A stretch of DNA of 45,940 nucleotides from Pseudoalteromonas sp. G4. GTDB lineage: Bacteria; Pseudomonadota; Gammaproteobacteria; Enterobacterales; Alteromonadaceae. Location of the stretch: positions 1 through 45,940 of the forward strand of contig NZ_JAPEHW010000025.1 in NCBI RefSeq assembly GCF_028875915.1, in the 5' to 3' direction. This document shows, one piece after another, positions 1 to 8,334 of the stretch. Below the pieces are notes generated by a model, which saw only the letters and a program-made list of their open reading frames with translations, had not been told where the DNA came from and searched no databases. Made by a program: the position numbers and the translations under genes. Within the stretch, counting starts at the first letter, position 1; every line of letters starts with the position of its first letter.

Positions 1-270
1 GCGACCTGTACCGTCGTTAACTTGGCAATTTAGCATACGGCGTTTACCAAAGCTGATATTGGTATTTTCAATAGTCGCTTCAATACTTACATGATAGTGC
101 GCTTGCAGATCGCAAATTTGGTAGATGCGAGTACGATCTTCATAACGCAGGGGTAAATGAAACAATAAATCTTGGACGGTAAAAATCTGCAGTTTTGCTA
201 AACGTTCTGCAATTTTTGGCCCAGCACCTTTGAGTTCTGTGACTGGGTATGAGGCAAGATCAATTGCCAT
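1..270 (-). CDS. recG: ATP-dependent DNA helicase RecG, N-terminal part only
   Basis: RecG remodels stalled replication forks and branched DNA in the cytoplasm. Only about the first 90 residues lie in the window; the gene runs off the left edge. The visible part has the RecG wedge-domain start: a helix-hairpin-like stretch (LKGAGPKIAERLAKL), then TVQDLLFHLPLRYEDRTRIY and an OB-fold region with NISFGKRRM. The ATG at 270 was chosen because an AAAGG ribosome site lies six bases before it; an in-frame ATG at 276 directly abuts that site. It follows trmH on the same strand, as in enterobacteria. Identification is firm from the N-terminal motif although the helicase domain is not visible. Confidence 0.9.
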   Translation of the reverse strand, partial: MAIDLASYPVTELKGAGPKIAERLAKLQIFTVQDLLFHLPLRYEDRTRIYQICDLQAHYHVSIEATIENTNISFGKRRMLNCQVNDGTGR

Positions 271-355
271 AACCATCCTTTAATATTTACCTTCCTTGGT
301 TTTTAACAGGTTAACTTTAAAGTTGCAATAGATAACTGTAAAAATAACCAGTGTT

Positions 356-1054
356 TTAAGCTTGTTTAGTAAAGCGCAGCGTATTCCAAAAAGTCTCATC
401 TGCTACGATTTCACCTTCTTCATCTAATGCTGGATAAGGTAGACCTTTTTGGCGGCATTGCTTGGCAATAATTGGGTGACAGCCTTCGAATAGCAAGGTG
501 TGCTTGGTATCTTTATCGAGATTGTCATTAGGCTGATACATATCGGCGTTTTCGCGCTGACGCTGCGCTTCATAAAGAATTAACGCTGCAGCAACGGATA
601 CATTTAATGACTGCACCATACCTTCCATCGGAATGATGATATGCTGATCGGCATGTGCTAGCGCTTTATCGGAAATACCATCACGTTCTTGGCCAACAAT
701 AACTGCTGTTGGCTTAGTGTAATCGATTTCACGAAAATCAACCGCGCTTTCAGACAGGTTAGTTGCCAATATTTGCACGCCAGGAATTTGTTCACGAATT
801 GCTTTAACGGCATCGTCAATATCGTTATGCATATGGGTTTCTACCCAGTTTTTGCTGCCGCCAGATGTATTGTTTGTGAGGCGTCTTTGTTCCTTTGGCC
901 AAACAGCATGAACATGATGACAACCCACTGCATCAGCGGTCCGCACAATAGCTGATAAATTATGGTGTTTATGTACTTCATCTAAACATACGGTTAAATC
1001 TAGTTGACGTTTGTCGAGTACAGTTTTTACGCGTTTAAATCGGTTATCAGCCAT
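356..1054 (-). CDS. trmH: tRNA (guanosine(18)-2'-O)-methyltransferase TrmH
   Basis: A SpoU/SPOUT-family enzyme that methylates the 2'-O of G18 in the tRNA D-loop using S-adenosylmethionine. The 232-residue protein has the family landmarks: an N-terminal HHNLSAIVRTADAVG segment (catalytic Arg region), GQERDGIS near residue 140, and IIIPMEGMVQSLNVSVAAA (SPOUT knot, SAM binding). The length is normal for TrmH. A CCGGAGA ribosome site precedes the ATG. It lies between asnC and recG; in Escherichia coli it directly follows spoT, so the downstream part of that operon is kept but displaced by three inserted genes. Confidence 0.95.
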   Translation of the reverse strand: MADNRFKRVKTVLDKRQLDLTVCLDEVHKHHNLSAIVRTADAVGCHHVHAVWPKEQRRLTNNTSGGSKNWVETHMHNDIDDAVKAIREQIPGVQILATNLSESAVDFREIDYTKPTAVIVGQERDGISDKALAHADQHIIIPMEGMVQSLNVSVAAALILYEAQRQRENADMYQPNDNLDKDTKHTLLFEGCHPIIAKQCRQKGLPYPALDEEGEIVADETFWNTLRFTKQA

Positions 1055-1118
1055 GAGTATTCTCCGGAAAATTCGCGGCGATTATACCTAGCTGTAAGAG
1101 GTCTCGCAATGATTGTGC

Positions 1119-1577
1119 CTATGGTGTGACATCACGGTTAATTGGGTTTTGTAATGAGATTAGCGTTTCGGTTGATTGAATGGCATCAATGGCTTGGATT
1201 TTATTAATTAACACATCCTGCAAATGATCAATAGAACGAGTTACCACTTTGATAAAAATGCTGTAATTACCCGTTGTGTAATATGCTTCCACCACTTCCT
1301 CAAGGGCATCTAAGCGTTTAATTGTATCGGGGTAGTCTTTGGCATTTTTAAGGTTAATACCAATAAAACAGCACACATCGTAACCAAGTTTTTTTTCATT
1401 AACTGATACTTTTGTTCCAGCAATGATATTGGCTTGTTTCATTTTTTCGACACGTACATGAATGGTACCGGCACTCACATCAAACTTTTTAGCAAGCTCC
1501 GAGTAAGGTACTCGTGCATTGTCCATCAAGGCGTGAAGAATTGATTTGTCGAGGTTGTCCATTTTGTACTGCGTCAT
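1119..1577 (-). CDS. asnC: AsnC-type Lrp-family transcriptional regulator
   Basis: A feast/famine regulator; E. coli AsnC senses asparagine and activates asnA. The 152-residue protein has an N-terminal helix-turn-helix (about 8-60, with SAGTIHVRVEKMKQANII) and a C-terminal RAM ligand domain. Long stretches match E. coli AsnC as I know it: IHVRVEKMKQA, YYTTG, YSIFIKV and STETLISLQNPI. That makes this AsnC proper and not Lrp. The start is five bases after the upstream gene's stop and lacks a strong ribosome site, so translation is probably coupled to it. No asnA is visible nearby, so the target in this organism is unknown. Confidence 0.85.
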   Translation of the reverse strand: MTQYKMDNLDKSILHALMDNARVPYSELAKKFDVSAGTIHVRVEKMKQANIIAGTKVSVNEKKLGYDVCCFIGINLKNAKDYPDTIKRLDALEEVVEAYYTTGNYSIFIKVVTRSIDHLQDVLINKIQAIDAIQSTETLISLQNPINRDVTP

Positions 1578-1582
1578 GGTTG

Positions 1583-3154
1583 TTAGGTCGTTTTAAATTC
1601 TAATTCTACTTTGTTCTTTTCAATACGAGCTGTTAGCGGCGGGTAGCTGCGCGCAGTTTTAAGTACTTTATTGAAAATTCGCAGCTCAACATTTGAATGA
1701 AGCGCCTTTTGCACTTCGAGATAACAGTAATCACGCAGCATATGAATTGCACGCTCAAGTTTGGCAGCTTTATTTGGTAACAATTCAATTAGTTGTTCAT
1801 TCAGGTTTTGTTTGTCAGAAATTTCGATCAGTAAATTCTGCTGTTTGTCGGCATCTTCAATAGTAAGGGCCCTGTCGAATTCGCTTTCAAGTGCTTCTAA
1901 TTGCTGGTTACATAAACGTACCTGCTCAAAAATATCATCAGTGCGTTGCTTTAAGAGCACCGCTGCATGGCCTAAATGAATTTGAGTGTGGGCGCCTTTT
2001 TCAGTACCCACTTCACCGCAAATCATGGTTTTTGCATCAAGCACCTTACCACCAATAAGTTTGCCATCGCCTTTTTCTGGGTTACCAATCATGAGTTCAT
2101 TTTTGGCTTTAATATGGCAGTGGCTGGCCTGTGATTTAATTTTAACTTGGTTGCCTGAAAGGTAAGTGTATTGGGCGTAGCTAATGGTTAAGTTTCCATC
2201 GCAGATAATTTTATTAGATAACTCGTCATCATCTTTGGTGTGACCTAAACAACCTTCTTTAATTTCAATACTACCAGTGGCGTTTAATTCTGCTGATTCG
2301 ACGCTGCCGAAAACGGTAATATCACCTTTCGCAGTTACTTTCATACCAGGTTCAATGCTTTCAGTAATAATTACTGAGCCATCAAAATCAATATGGCCTG
2401 ATTTTACATCGACGTTTGGAATGGTAAATACATCATCTACGCGCATACCGTACTTATCATCCACAGGCACACCTGAAATCGAAGCTATCAGGTATTTATC
2501 ATCTGCACCACTAAGCTCAGTGCCTTCCCCTGCAATGAGTTTTACTTCATCACCAGGCTTTGCTTTAAGTACTTCACCAATAACATTAAAACCATCGCGA
2601 CCAAGCGTGGCAAAGTGATGTGTAATTAAAGTATCACCTGGTTTAACGCTGGCAAGCGCGCCAAAATCACGCATATCAACAGAGCCATCTTCACGTCGTT
2701 TAGGTTGGCGAACGCGATCTGCAAGTGTTTGCACGTTTTTTTCTAAGTAGCCATTCTTACCAGCTAAAGGCAGTTGACCTTTGGCTATAACCGCTGATAT
2801 TTCTTTACCTGGAGGAGATTCAAACTGTTTACCCAGAAGAGATTCGAGTAAGGCTTCTTTGAAGCCGCGGGTAATTTTAGCGTCATTAACAAGCTCAAGC
2901 GCGGTGCTAACAGACATTAGCTCACCGCCGTAAGCGGTGGTGAGGATGGCTGTTGCAGACATCTTATCTTCGGCAATGGTGATGCTTAAGGTTGCATCAT
3001 GTTTTTCTGCAACTATCAGTTCTTCAAAATCACCAGAGCGAAAGGCTTCTTTTACCTCTTTGCTTAAGACATAACAATCGGCAAACTCAGAGTTAGCAAG
3101 TGCTTGAAATACAAAGTCAGCACTAGGTGGCATCGGCGTGTTGAGTGTAAACAC
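1583..3154 (-). CDS. FapA-family (DUF342) protein
   Basis: A 523-residue protein of the FapA/DUF342 family. Features seen: an N-terminal region (about 1-150), a central glycine-rich right-handed beta-helix-like segment (about 175-390) with repeated short strands such as GSVIITESIEPGMKVTAKGDITVFGSVESA, split here by normal turns, and a C-terminal coiled coil (about 400-480, EQVRLCNQQLEALESEFDRA). The family is linked to polar or flagellar localisation in some bacteria, but the biochemical role is poorly known. A GTG start at 3154 follows TAGGAG. It is the first gene of a two-gene unit with asnC, five bases apart, downstream of a terminator. No flagellar genes are near, so I give no symbol. Confidence 0.8.
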   Translation of the reverse strand: MFTLNTPMPPSADFVFQALANSEFADCYVLSKEVKEAFRSGDFEELIVAEKHDATLSITIAEDKMSATAILTTAYGGELMSVSTALELVNDAKITRGFKEALLESLLGKQFESPPGKEISAVIAKGQLPLAGKNGYLEKNVQTLADRVRQPKRREDGSVDMRDFGALASVKPGDTLITHHFATLGRDGFNVIGEVLKAKPGDEVKLIAGEGTELSGADDKYLIASISGVPVDDKYGMRVDDVFTIPNVDVKSGHIDFDGSVIITESIEPGMKVTAKGDITVFGSVESAELNATGSIEIKEGCLGHTKDDDELSNKIICDGNLTISYAQYTYLSGNQVKIKSQASHCHIKAKNELMIGNPEKGDGKLIGGKVLDAKTMICGEVGTEKGAHTQIHLGHAAVLLKQRTDDIFEQVRLCNQQLEALESEFDRALTIEDADKQQNLLIEISDKQNLNEQLIELLPNKAAKLERAIHMLRDYCYLEVQKALHSNVELRIFNKVLKTARSYPPLTARIEKNKVELEFKTT

Positions 3155-3202
3155 CTAAGCTCCTAAGCCATTATGATTAACAAACTATACACGTTTTTTT
3201 AG

Positions 3203-3230
3203 CATAAAAAAAAGGGCTTAACAGCCCTTT
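3203..3230 (-). terminator. Intrinsic terminator after ridA
   Basis: A stem of AAAGGGCT and AGCCCTTT (3211-3230) with a four-base loop is followed, in the minus direction, by eight T residues. It lies 44 bases past the ridA stop and separates the gmk-spoT-ridA transcript from the fapA-like/asnC pair. Confidence 0.85.
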
Positions 3231-3273
3231 CTATTTAATTTTTGTCATTATTTTGCATATTTAGCAAAAATGA

Positions 3274-3666
3274 TTAATTTGTTGATGGTAGCTCTAAAAT
3301 ACCGTCAATTTCAATTTGTGATTCTTTAGGCAGTTGTGCAACACCAATTGCTGCGCGAGCCGGGTATGGTTCTTGGAAGTATTGACTCATTACCTCATTA
3401 ACCGTAGCAAAGTTTGATAAATCGGTTAGGAAAATATTAACCTTAACCATATTTTGAATTTCGCCGCCAGCAGCTTGGCAAACTGACACTAGATTTTTAA
3501 ATACTTGATGTGTTTGCTCAGTAAAATCATCTGACACCATTTCCATTGTTTCTGGAACTAGTGGGATTTGACCTGAAAGGTAAACAGTTGTGCCTACTTT
3601 AACAGCTTGGCTATAAGTACCAATTGCTGCTGGTGCTTTATCAGTGCTAATAATAGATTTTGTCAT
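3274..3666 (-). CDS. ridA: RidA family reactive enamine/imine deaminase
   Basis: RidA hydrolyses reactive 2-aminoacrylate and related enamine/imine intermediates released by PLP enzymes, protecting enzymes such as those for branched amino acids and glycine. The 130-residue protein has normal length and the family pattern: [10 protein letters not shown] near residue 16, [27 protein letters not shown], and the active-site arginine segment [12 protein letters not shown] at about 103-114. It starts 15 bases after the spoT stop with an AAGAAG ribosome site, so it is very likely cotranscribed with spoT. The pairing with a ppGpp hydrolase is probably positional; a functional link is only inference. 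Confidence 0.92.
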   Translation of the reverse strand: MTKSIISTDKAPAAIGTYSQAVKVGTTVYLSGQIPLVPETMEMVSDDFTEQTHQVFKNLVSVCQAAGGEIQNMVKVNIFLTDLSNFATVNEVMSQYFQEPYPARAAIGVAQLPKESQIEIDGILELPSTN

Positions 3667-3681
3667 AATTTATCTTCTTAA

Positions 3682-5787
3682 TTACTTACGACGATATACT
3701 TTTTGTACATCGGGCATTACTCGAATACGGCGCATTATGTTAGCGACATGAACACGGTCTTTCACTGTGATACCTAGATCAATTAGGTATAAGTTACTCT
3801 CTTTTTCTTCGGTACTAATTTCGACAATGTTTGCCGCTGTCGTTGACACTAGACTGGTAAGTTTAGCGAGTGCGCCTTGGTGGTTTATAATTTCAACACG
3901 AAGTGCTGCAATATATTCTTTCTCTGGGTTGTCTTCCCATTTTACGATAAAGTACTTTGAGCGCTCTTGTTGCCAGCCGCGAATGTTTTTACATTCTTGG
4001 CGGTGAACTGCAAGACCTTTACCTTGGCTGATATGTGCGACAATTTCGTCTCCAGGTACAGGGCGGCAACATTTAGAATAGTTCACAAGCATACCTTCAG
4101 TACCAATAATGGCGGCTTTACTGCTGTGATTGATATCGCCTACTTCTTGCCCTTCTTCTTGTAACATGCGCTTAGCAACAAGCATGCTGAGAATGTTGCC
4201 AGTGCCTATTTCTGTCAGTAGTTTATCAAGAGAATCTACATTATATTCTTCAACAGTGCGCACTAAGGCTTCTTCGCTAATATCGCTCAAATGGTGTTCA
4301 CCAAGCGCAGATTCAAGTAAGCGACGACCTAGCTGCAGTGCTTCCTCATGCTCTTGCTTCTTAAGGTATTTTTGTACTCCCATACGGGCTTTGGCGGTAA
4401 CAATAAAGTTAAGCCATGTCGCATTAGGGTGCGCACCTGAGCTGGTAATAACTTCAACTGTTTGACCTGTATCGAGCGCAGAGCTCAAAGGGTAAGGTTT
4501 TCTGTTTACTCGAACACCAACGCATGTATTACCAACATCGGTGTGAACTGCATAGGCAAAATCTACCGCTGTTGCGCCCATTGGTAGCTCGATAATACGT
4601 CCATCTGGGGTAAATACATAAATTTCTTCAGGGAAAAGCTCGGTTTTTACGTTTTCAACAAATTCGAATGAAGAACCAGCGCTTTGTTGTAACTCAAGCA
4701 AGCTTTGCATCCACTGGCGAGCTCGTTGTTGTGCAGTATTGCCTGCACTATCACCAGCTTTCTTATAAAGCCAATGTGCTGCAACCCCTTTGTCTGCCAT
4801 TTGATCCATTTCGTGGGTACGAATTTGAATTTCCACAGGAATACCATGAGGGCCGACTAATGAGGTGTGCAAAGATTGATACCCATTAGTTTTTGGTACG
4901 GCAATATAATCTTTAAAGCGAGTTTCAATGGGTTTGAATAAATTGTGAACAACCCCGAGTACGCGATAGCAAGTATCCATTGAGTCAACAACGATACGGA
5001 ACGCGTAAATATCCATTACCTCGTTAAACATTAACTCTTTATTAAGCATTTTACGGTAAATGCTGTATAGGTGCTTTTCGCGACCCGATACATCAACTTC
5101 GATACCTGACTCTTCAATACGTGAGATAATTTCGTTCTGAATATTTTGAATAATTTCTTTACGGTTACCGCGTGCTTTAGTTACTTCGTTTTTTAATGCG
5201 CGATGACGCATAGGGTAGAGCGCTTGAAAACCTAAATCTTCTAATTCATTTTTAATATCATGAATACCAAGGCGGTTGGCAATCGGTGCAAAAATCTCAA
5301 GGGTTTCACGGGCAATACGGCGACGCTTTTCTGGGCGAAGTGCGCCAAGGGTACGCATATTGTGCGTGCGGTCTGCCAGTTTTATAAGAATAACGCGAAT
5401 ATCTTGCGTCATTGCCATTATCATTTTGCGATAGTTTTCAGCTTGGAACTCTTTTTGATCCTTAAAGCTGAGCTTATCAAGCTTAGATACACCCTCAACT
5501 AGTTCGGCAACGGTATCTCCAAAAATTTCAGCAAGGTCTTGTTGGCTGAAATCGGTATCTTCAATCACGTCATGCATTAATGCAGCCATTAAGGTTTCGT
5601 GATCTAAACGCATATTAGCAAGTATTTGTGTCACCTCAACAGGGTGGGTGATATAGGGTTCTCCACTTGAACGTGTTTGACCTTCGTGTGCGTCGCGCGC
5701 AACCACATAGGCCTTTTGCACAAGTTCAACTTGCTCTGGCGTTAAATATTCTGAGATGTTCTTTTTAAGACCTTCAAAAAGATACAT
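3682..5787 (-). CDS. spoT: Bifunctional (p)ppGpp synthetase/hydrolase SpoT
   Basis: Controls the alarmone (p)ppGpp: a manganese-dependent hydrolase with weak synthetase activity. Domain order in 701 residues: HD hydrolase (about 45-145, with intact HDVIEDT and LADRTHNMRTL), RelA/SpoT synthetase (about 235-345, YRVLGVVHNLFKPIETRFKD), TGS (about 385-450, VFTPDGRIIELPMGATAVDF), a zinc-finger/helical region with CCRPVPGDEI, and C-terminal ACT (about 630-701). The intact HD motif argues for SpoT over a RelA-only enzyme, as does its place after rpoZ. The ATG at 5787 follows TTGGAG. Length is as in E. coli SpoT. It is separated from rpoZ by 153 bases with strong hairpins. Confidence 0.97.
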   Translation of the reverse strand: MYLFEGLKKNISEYLTPEQVELVQKAYVVARDAHEGQTRSSGEPYITHPVEVTQILANMRLDHETLMAALMHDVIEDTDFSQQDLAEIFGDTVAELVEGVSKLDKLSFKDQKEFQAENYRKMIMAMTQDIRVILIKLADRTHNMRTLGALRPEKRRRIARETLEIFAPIANRLGIHDIKNELEDLGFQALYPMRHRALKNEVTKARGNRKEIIQNIQNEIISRIEESGIEVDVSGREKHLYSIYRKMLNKELMFNEVMDIYAFRIVVDSMDTCYRVLGVVHNLFKPIETRFKDYIAVPKTNGYQSLHTSLVGPHGIPVEIQIRTHEMDQMADKGVAAHWLYKKAGDSAGNTAQQRARQWMQSLLELQQSAGSSFEFVENVKTELFPEEIYVFTPDGRIIELPMGATAVDFAYAVHTDVGNTCVGVRVNRKPYPLSSALDTGQTVEVITSSGAHPNATWLNFIVTAKARMGVQKYLKKQEHEEALQLGRRLLESALGEHHLSDISEEALVRTVEEYNVDSLDKLLTEIGTGNILSMLVAKRMLQEEGQEVGDINHSSKAAIIGTEGMLVNYSKCCRPVPGDEIVAHISQGKGLAVHRQECKNIRGWQQERSKYFIVKWEDNPEKEYIAALRVEIINHQGALAKLTSLVSTTAANIVEISTEEKESNLYLIDLGITVKDRVHVANIMRRIRVMPDVQKVYRRK

Positions 5788-5851
5788 TGATGCTCCAATA
5801 CTAGCTATAGAGGGGAATTGATAACAATATACGATGAATTGGAAGGGATTG

Positions 5852-5891
5852 CCAACGACTGTTTCTTATTAAAAAGTCGAACAGTCGTTGG
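5852..5891 (-). other. 12-bp inverted repeat in the rpoZ-spoT gap
   Basis: Perfect arms CCAACGACTGTT (5852-5863) and AACAGTCGTTGG (5880-5891) enclose a 16-base loop. There is no T-run after it in the minus direction, so it is not a standard terminator. The loop also carries AGTCG, which could pair with CGACT of the left arm and so compete with the main stem. It may be an RNA processing or stability element, or an operator, ahead of spoT. Confidence 0.6.
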
Positions 5892-5896
5892 AAAAG

Positions 5897-5940
5897 CTAC
5901 TCAGCTAAGGAAAGCGTGAGTAGGGAGCAATAATTATTGC
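5897..5940 (-). terminator. Possible weak terminator or RNA-end structure after rpoZ
   Basis: A 14-base perfect palindrome, GCAATAATTATTGC (5927-5940), directly follows the rpoZ stop. It is followed by a 7-bp stem CTACTCA/TGAGTAG (5897-5923) with an inner GCT/AGC pair, then CTTTTC in the minus direction. The short T-run makes efficient termination doubtful; partial read-through into spoT is likely. Confidence 0.4.
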
Positions 5941-6219
5941 TTATTGGTGACCGCCACCAACGATAGCAGCAACCGCAGCTAGCTCAGCCGCTTCTTGGTT
6001 TTGCTGATCTTCACGCTCTAGTGAATCTAAAGAATCATTGGTGATGAGACCTTTTTCAATTTCACGTAGCGCGATAACAGTAGGCTTATCGTTTTCAGCA
6101 TCAACCATAGGATCTTTGCCACCAGTTGCGATTTGGCGCGCACGGCGAGCCGCAACTAAAATAAGGTCAAAACGGTTACCAATCTTATCTACTGCATCTT
6201 CAACAGTTACTCGAGCCAT
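5941..6219 (-). CDS. rpoZ: RNA polymerase omega subunit
   Basis: Omega helps fold and assemble the beta' subunit of RNA polymerase and forms part of a ppGpp binding site. The 92-residue protein starts [18 protein letters not shown] and has [12 protein letters not shown], both hallmarks of omega. The start at 6219 was preferred to an in-frame ATG at 6231 because GGAGT lies six bases upstream and the omega N-terminus is then canonical. The order gmk-rpoZ-spoT is conserved in gammaproteobacteria. The C-terminus is alanine-rich and ends GGGHQ, as is common for this variable tail. Confidence 0.96.
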   Translation of the reverse strand: MARVTVEDAVDKIGNRFDLILVAARRARQIATGGKDPMVDAENDKPTVIALREIEKGLITNDSLDSLEREDQQNQEAAELAAVAAIVGGGHQ

Positions 6220-6296
6220 TAGGCACTCCAAAAATTTATCATTCGCAAAAGCGTAGTTTACTTGATGCGAAGAAAATAGCCAATACTTGGATTAAT

Positions 6297-6920
6297 TTAA
6301 TCCGCCAATAAATCTTGCAATAAATGCTGATACTTAAGTGCTTGGTTAGATTGTGCTAAACGAGAAGCAAAAACGATGCTTTCCAACTGATAAAGTGCTG
6401 TATCAAAATCATCATTTACAATCAGGTAGTCATACTCGTTGTAATGTGACGTTTCTGATTGAGCTTTAGCCATGCGACCTTTAATTACTTCATCACTGTC
6501 TTGGCCGCGATTATTAAGGCGAGACTCTAGCTCTTGTTTTGATGGTGGAACGATAAAAATAGTGCGAACATCGTTAACCAACTCACGAATTTGACGCGCA
6601 CCTTGCCAATCGATATCTAAAAATACATCGATACCATTTGCCAATTGTGCCTCGATACTTTGCTTTGAAGTACCGTAATAATTATCAAATACTTGAGCCC
6701 ACTCTAAAAAACCATCATCCGCAATCACCTGTTTAAATTCATCTTGTGTTACAAAATGATAGTGCACGCCATTTTCTTCACCTGGACGAGGTGAGCGAGT
6801 AGTGTGTGATACCGACACTTTCATATCGCTATGACGCTCAAGTAGCGCATTGATTAAGCTAGATTTACCCGCACCAGATGGCGCTGATAAAATAAATAAA
6901 TTACCACGAGCTTGGCTCAT
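6297..6920 (-). CDS. gmk: Guanylate kinase
   Basis: Phosphorylates GMP to GDP with ATP, in purine salvage and GTP supply. The 207-residue protein has the P-loop [10 protein letters not shown] at about 12-21, the GMP-binding segment [20 protein letters not shown] at 37-56, and [10 protein letters not shown] in the core. Length is normal. It is the first gene of the gmk-rpoZ-spoT block, 77 bases before rpoZ, and is divergent from yjjX. Its product GDP/GTP is the substrate pool for the ppGpp enzyme two genes away. Confidence 0.97.
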   Translation of the reverse strand: MSQARGNLFILSAPSGAGKSSLINALLERHSDMKVSVSHTTRSPRPGEENGVHYHFVTQDEFKQVIADDGFLEWAQVFDNYYGTSKQSIEAQLANGIDVFLDIDWQGARQIRELVNDVRTIFIVPPSKQELESRLNNRGQDSDEVIKGRMAKAQSETSHYNEYDYLIVNDDFDTALYQLESIVFASRLAQSNQALKYQHLLQDLLAD

Positions 6921-6993
6921 AATGTTTCCTAAATCTAAAATTTCGCTAAACCACCTACTTGCTAATTGAATGGGCAGTTAGCACAATGGCGGT

Positions 6994-6999
6994 ATTATA
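6994..6999 (-). promoter_or_regulatory. Candidate -10 element for the gmk-rpoZ-spoT transcript
   Basis: A perfect TATAAT on the minus strand lies 74 bases upstream of the gmk start, in the divergent gmk/yjjX gap. No good -35 is seen at normal spacing (best TTTCTT), so the call rests on the -10 and the location. Confidence 0.35.
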
Positions 7000-7060
7000 A
7001 AAACTCGCACCACATTAAGAAAGTGATAGGCGACTTTTAATTTAATAAGAATTGTACGTA

Positions 7061-7612
7061 ATGAGTAGAAAAAGCCAAAAAATTATTATCGGTTCAAAAA
7101 ATCCAGTCAAAATCAATGCGGTAAAAAATGCATTTTCAGCCATGTTTCCTGATGTGGTATTTAGCTGTGAAGGGGTTTCAGCACCCTCAGGGGTCGCTGA
7201 CCAACCGATGACAGCAGAAGAAACCCTGCTCGGTGCAGAAAACCGAGTTTCTTATGCCAAAACTCATTTTCAGGCGGATTGGTATGTTGCTATCGAAGGT
7301 GGCGTTGATAATTTTAAGTATGGACCTGCAACCTTTGCTTATATTGTGATTGATAACAAACAGCATGTGCAAGTTGGCCGTAGTAGTAATTTACCTATGC
7401 CAAAAGTGGTTTACCAAGCTCTATGTGAAGGTGAAGAGTTAGGGCATGTGATGGATAGGTTGTTTAATACTGAAAATGTAAAGCAAAAGGGTGGAGCAAT
7501 GGCGTTATTAACTAATAATTTAGTTACCCGCGAGAGCGTTTATACCATGGCGATTACTACCGCGCTTGCGCCATTTGTTAATCAACAACTGTTTAATCTG
7601 GAAATTGGATAA
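7061..7612 (+). CDS. yjjX: Inosine/xanthosine triphosphatase (YjjX family)
   Basis: A house-cleaning phosphatase that hydrolyses ITP and XTP, keeping deaminated purines out of nucleic acids. The 183-residue protein has the YjjX start IIIGSKNPVKINAVKNAF and the ADQPMTAEETLLGAENRV segment, then a GG(V/A)DN-type core (AIEGGVDNF). The ATG at 7061 was chosen over an in-frame TTG at 7052, as homologues begin near SRKSQK. The ribosome site is weak. It ends three bases before yjjG, so the two nucleotide phosphatases almost certainly form one unit. Confidence 0.92.
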   Translation: MSRKSQKIIIGSKNPVKINAVKNAFSAMFPDVVFSCEGVSAPSGVADQPMTAEETLLGAENRVSYAKTHFQADWYVAIEGGVDNFKYGPATFAYIVIDNKQHVQVGRSSNLPMPKVVYQALCEGEELGHVMDRLFNTENVKQKGGAMALLTNNLVTRESVYTMAITTALAPFVNQQLFNLEIG

Positions 7613-7615
7613 TTA

Positions 7616-8308
7616 ATGAAGTACCAATGGATCGTCTTTGATGCTGATGAAACCTTGTTTCATTTCGATGCTTTTGCAGGCTTAAAACAGCTTTTTTCAC
7701 ACTACAATATCGTATTTGAAAAATCCGATTTTGATGAGTTTCAATCGGTTAATAAACCACTTTGGGTAGATTACCAAAATGGCACTATTAGCGCGAAAGA
7801 GCTACAAATAAAACGCTTTACGCTTTGGGGCGACAAATTAGATGTTGATCCTGCGCTATTAAATCAGCAATTTATTGAGGCAATGGCAGATATTTGTCAA
7901 TGTTTGCCAGGGGCGCGAAAGTTACTTGAGCTGCTACATGGTAAAGCAAAGCTTGCAATTATCACCAACGGATTTACCGCACTGCAGCAAGTGCGACTAG
8001 CTCGAACTGATTTAACGCACTTTTTTGAACATGTGATTATTTCAGAGCAGGTTGGTGTAGCAAAACCAAATATCGCTATTTTTGACCATGCACTGCAGTT
8101 ATTTGGAAATCCAGACAAATCAAACGTATTGATGGTAGGTGACACACTGAGTTCTGATATTTTGGGTGGTAAAAATGCCGGTCTAGATACCTGCTGGATA
8201 AACCATGAAGGGGATAAAGTTGAAGATACTGTGGGAGCAACCTATCAAGTTGGCTGTTTAACAGGGCTTTACAACTTGATTAAATCATTTGAAACCGAAA
8301 GTGTTTAG
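7616..8308 (+). CDS. yjjG: HAD-family pyrimidine 5'-nucleotidase YjjG
   Basis: A HAD-superfamily phosphatase acting on UMP, dUMP, dTMP and non-canonical pyrimidine nucleotides. Motif I is FDADETLF (residues 8-15), motif II is AIITNGF, motif III is a Lys in AKPN, and motif IV is MVGDTLSSDI. VNKPLWVDYQNG and GRLDIDT-free HAD cap sequences match E. coli YjjG closely over its 226-residue length (230 here). Together with yjjX it makes a two-gene nucleotide-sanitising unit. Its stop codon lies in the loop of a terminator hairpin. Confidence 0.93.
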   Translation: MKYQWIVFDADETLFHFDAFAGLKQLFSHYNIVFEKSDFDEFQSVNKPLWVDYQNGTISAKELQIKRFTLWGDKLDVDPALLNQQFIEAMADICQCLPGARKLLELLHGKAKLAIITNGFTALQQVRLARTDLTHFFEHVIISEQVGVAKPNIAIFDHALQLFGNPDKSNVLMVGDTLSSDILGGKNAGLDTCWINHEGDKVEDTVGATYQVGCLTGLYNLIKSFETESV

Positions 8309-8321
8309 TTCTTTCGGTTTC
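8291..8321. terminator. Convergent hairpin between yjjG and the chemoreceptor gene
   Basis: A perfect 11-bp stem, GAAACCGAAAG (8291-8301) and CTTTCGGTTTC (8311-8321), has a nine-base loop containing the yjjG stop. Flanks are AT-rich but lack a long T-run on either strand. It is likely a shared terminator for the converging genes. Confidence 0.55.
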
Positions 8322-8334
8322 AAATTTAACTTAG

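Noticed and set aside
689..955. Plus-strand open frame inside trmH
   Set aside because: It lies opposite a clearly conserved gene, has no ribosome site and shows no protein-like pattern. Other antisense frames across the window were dropped for the same reason.
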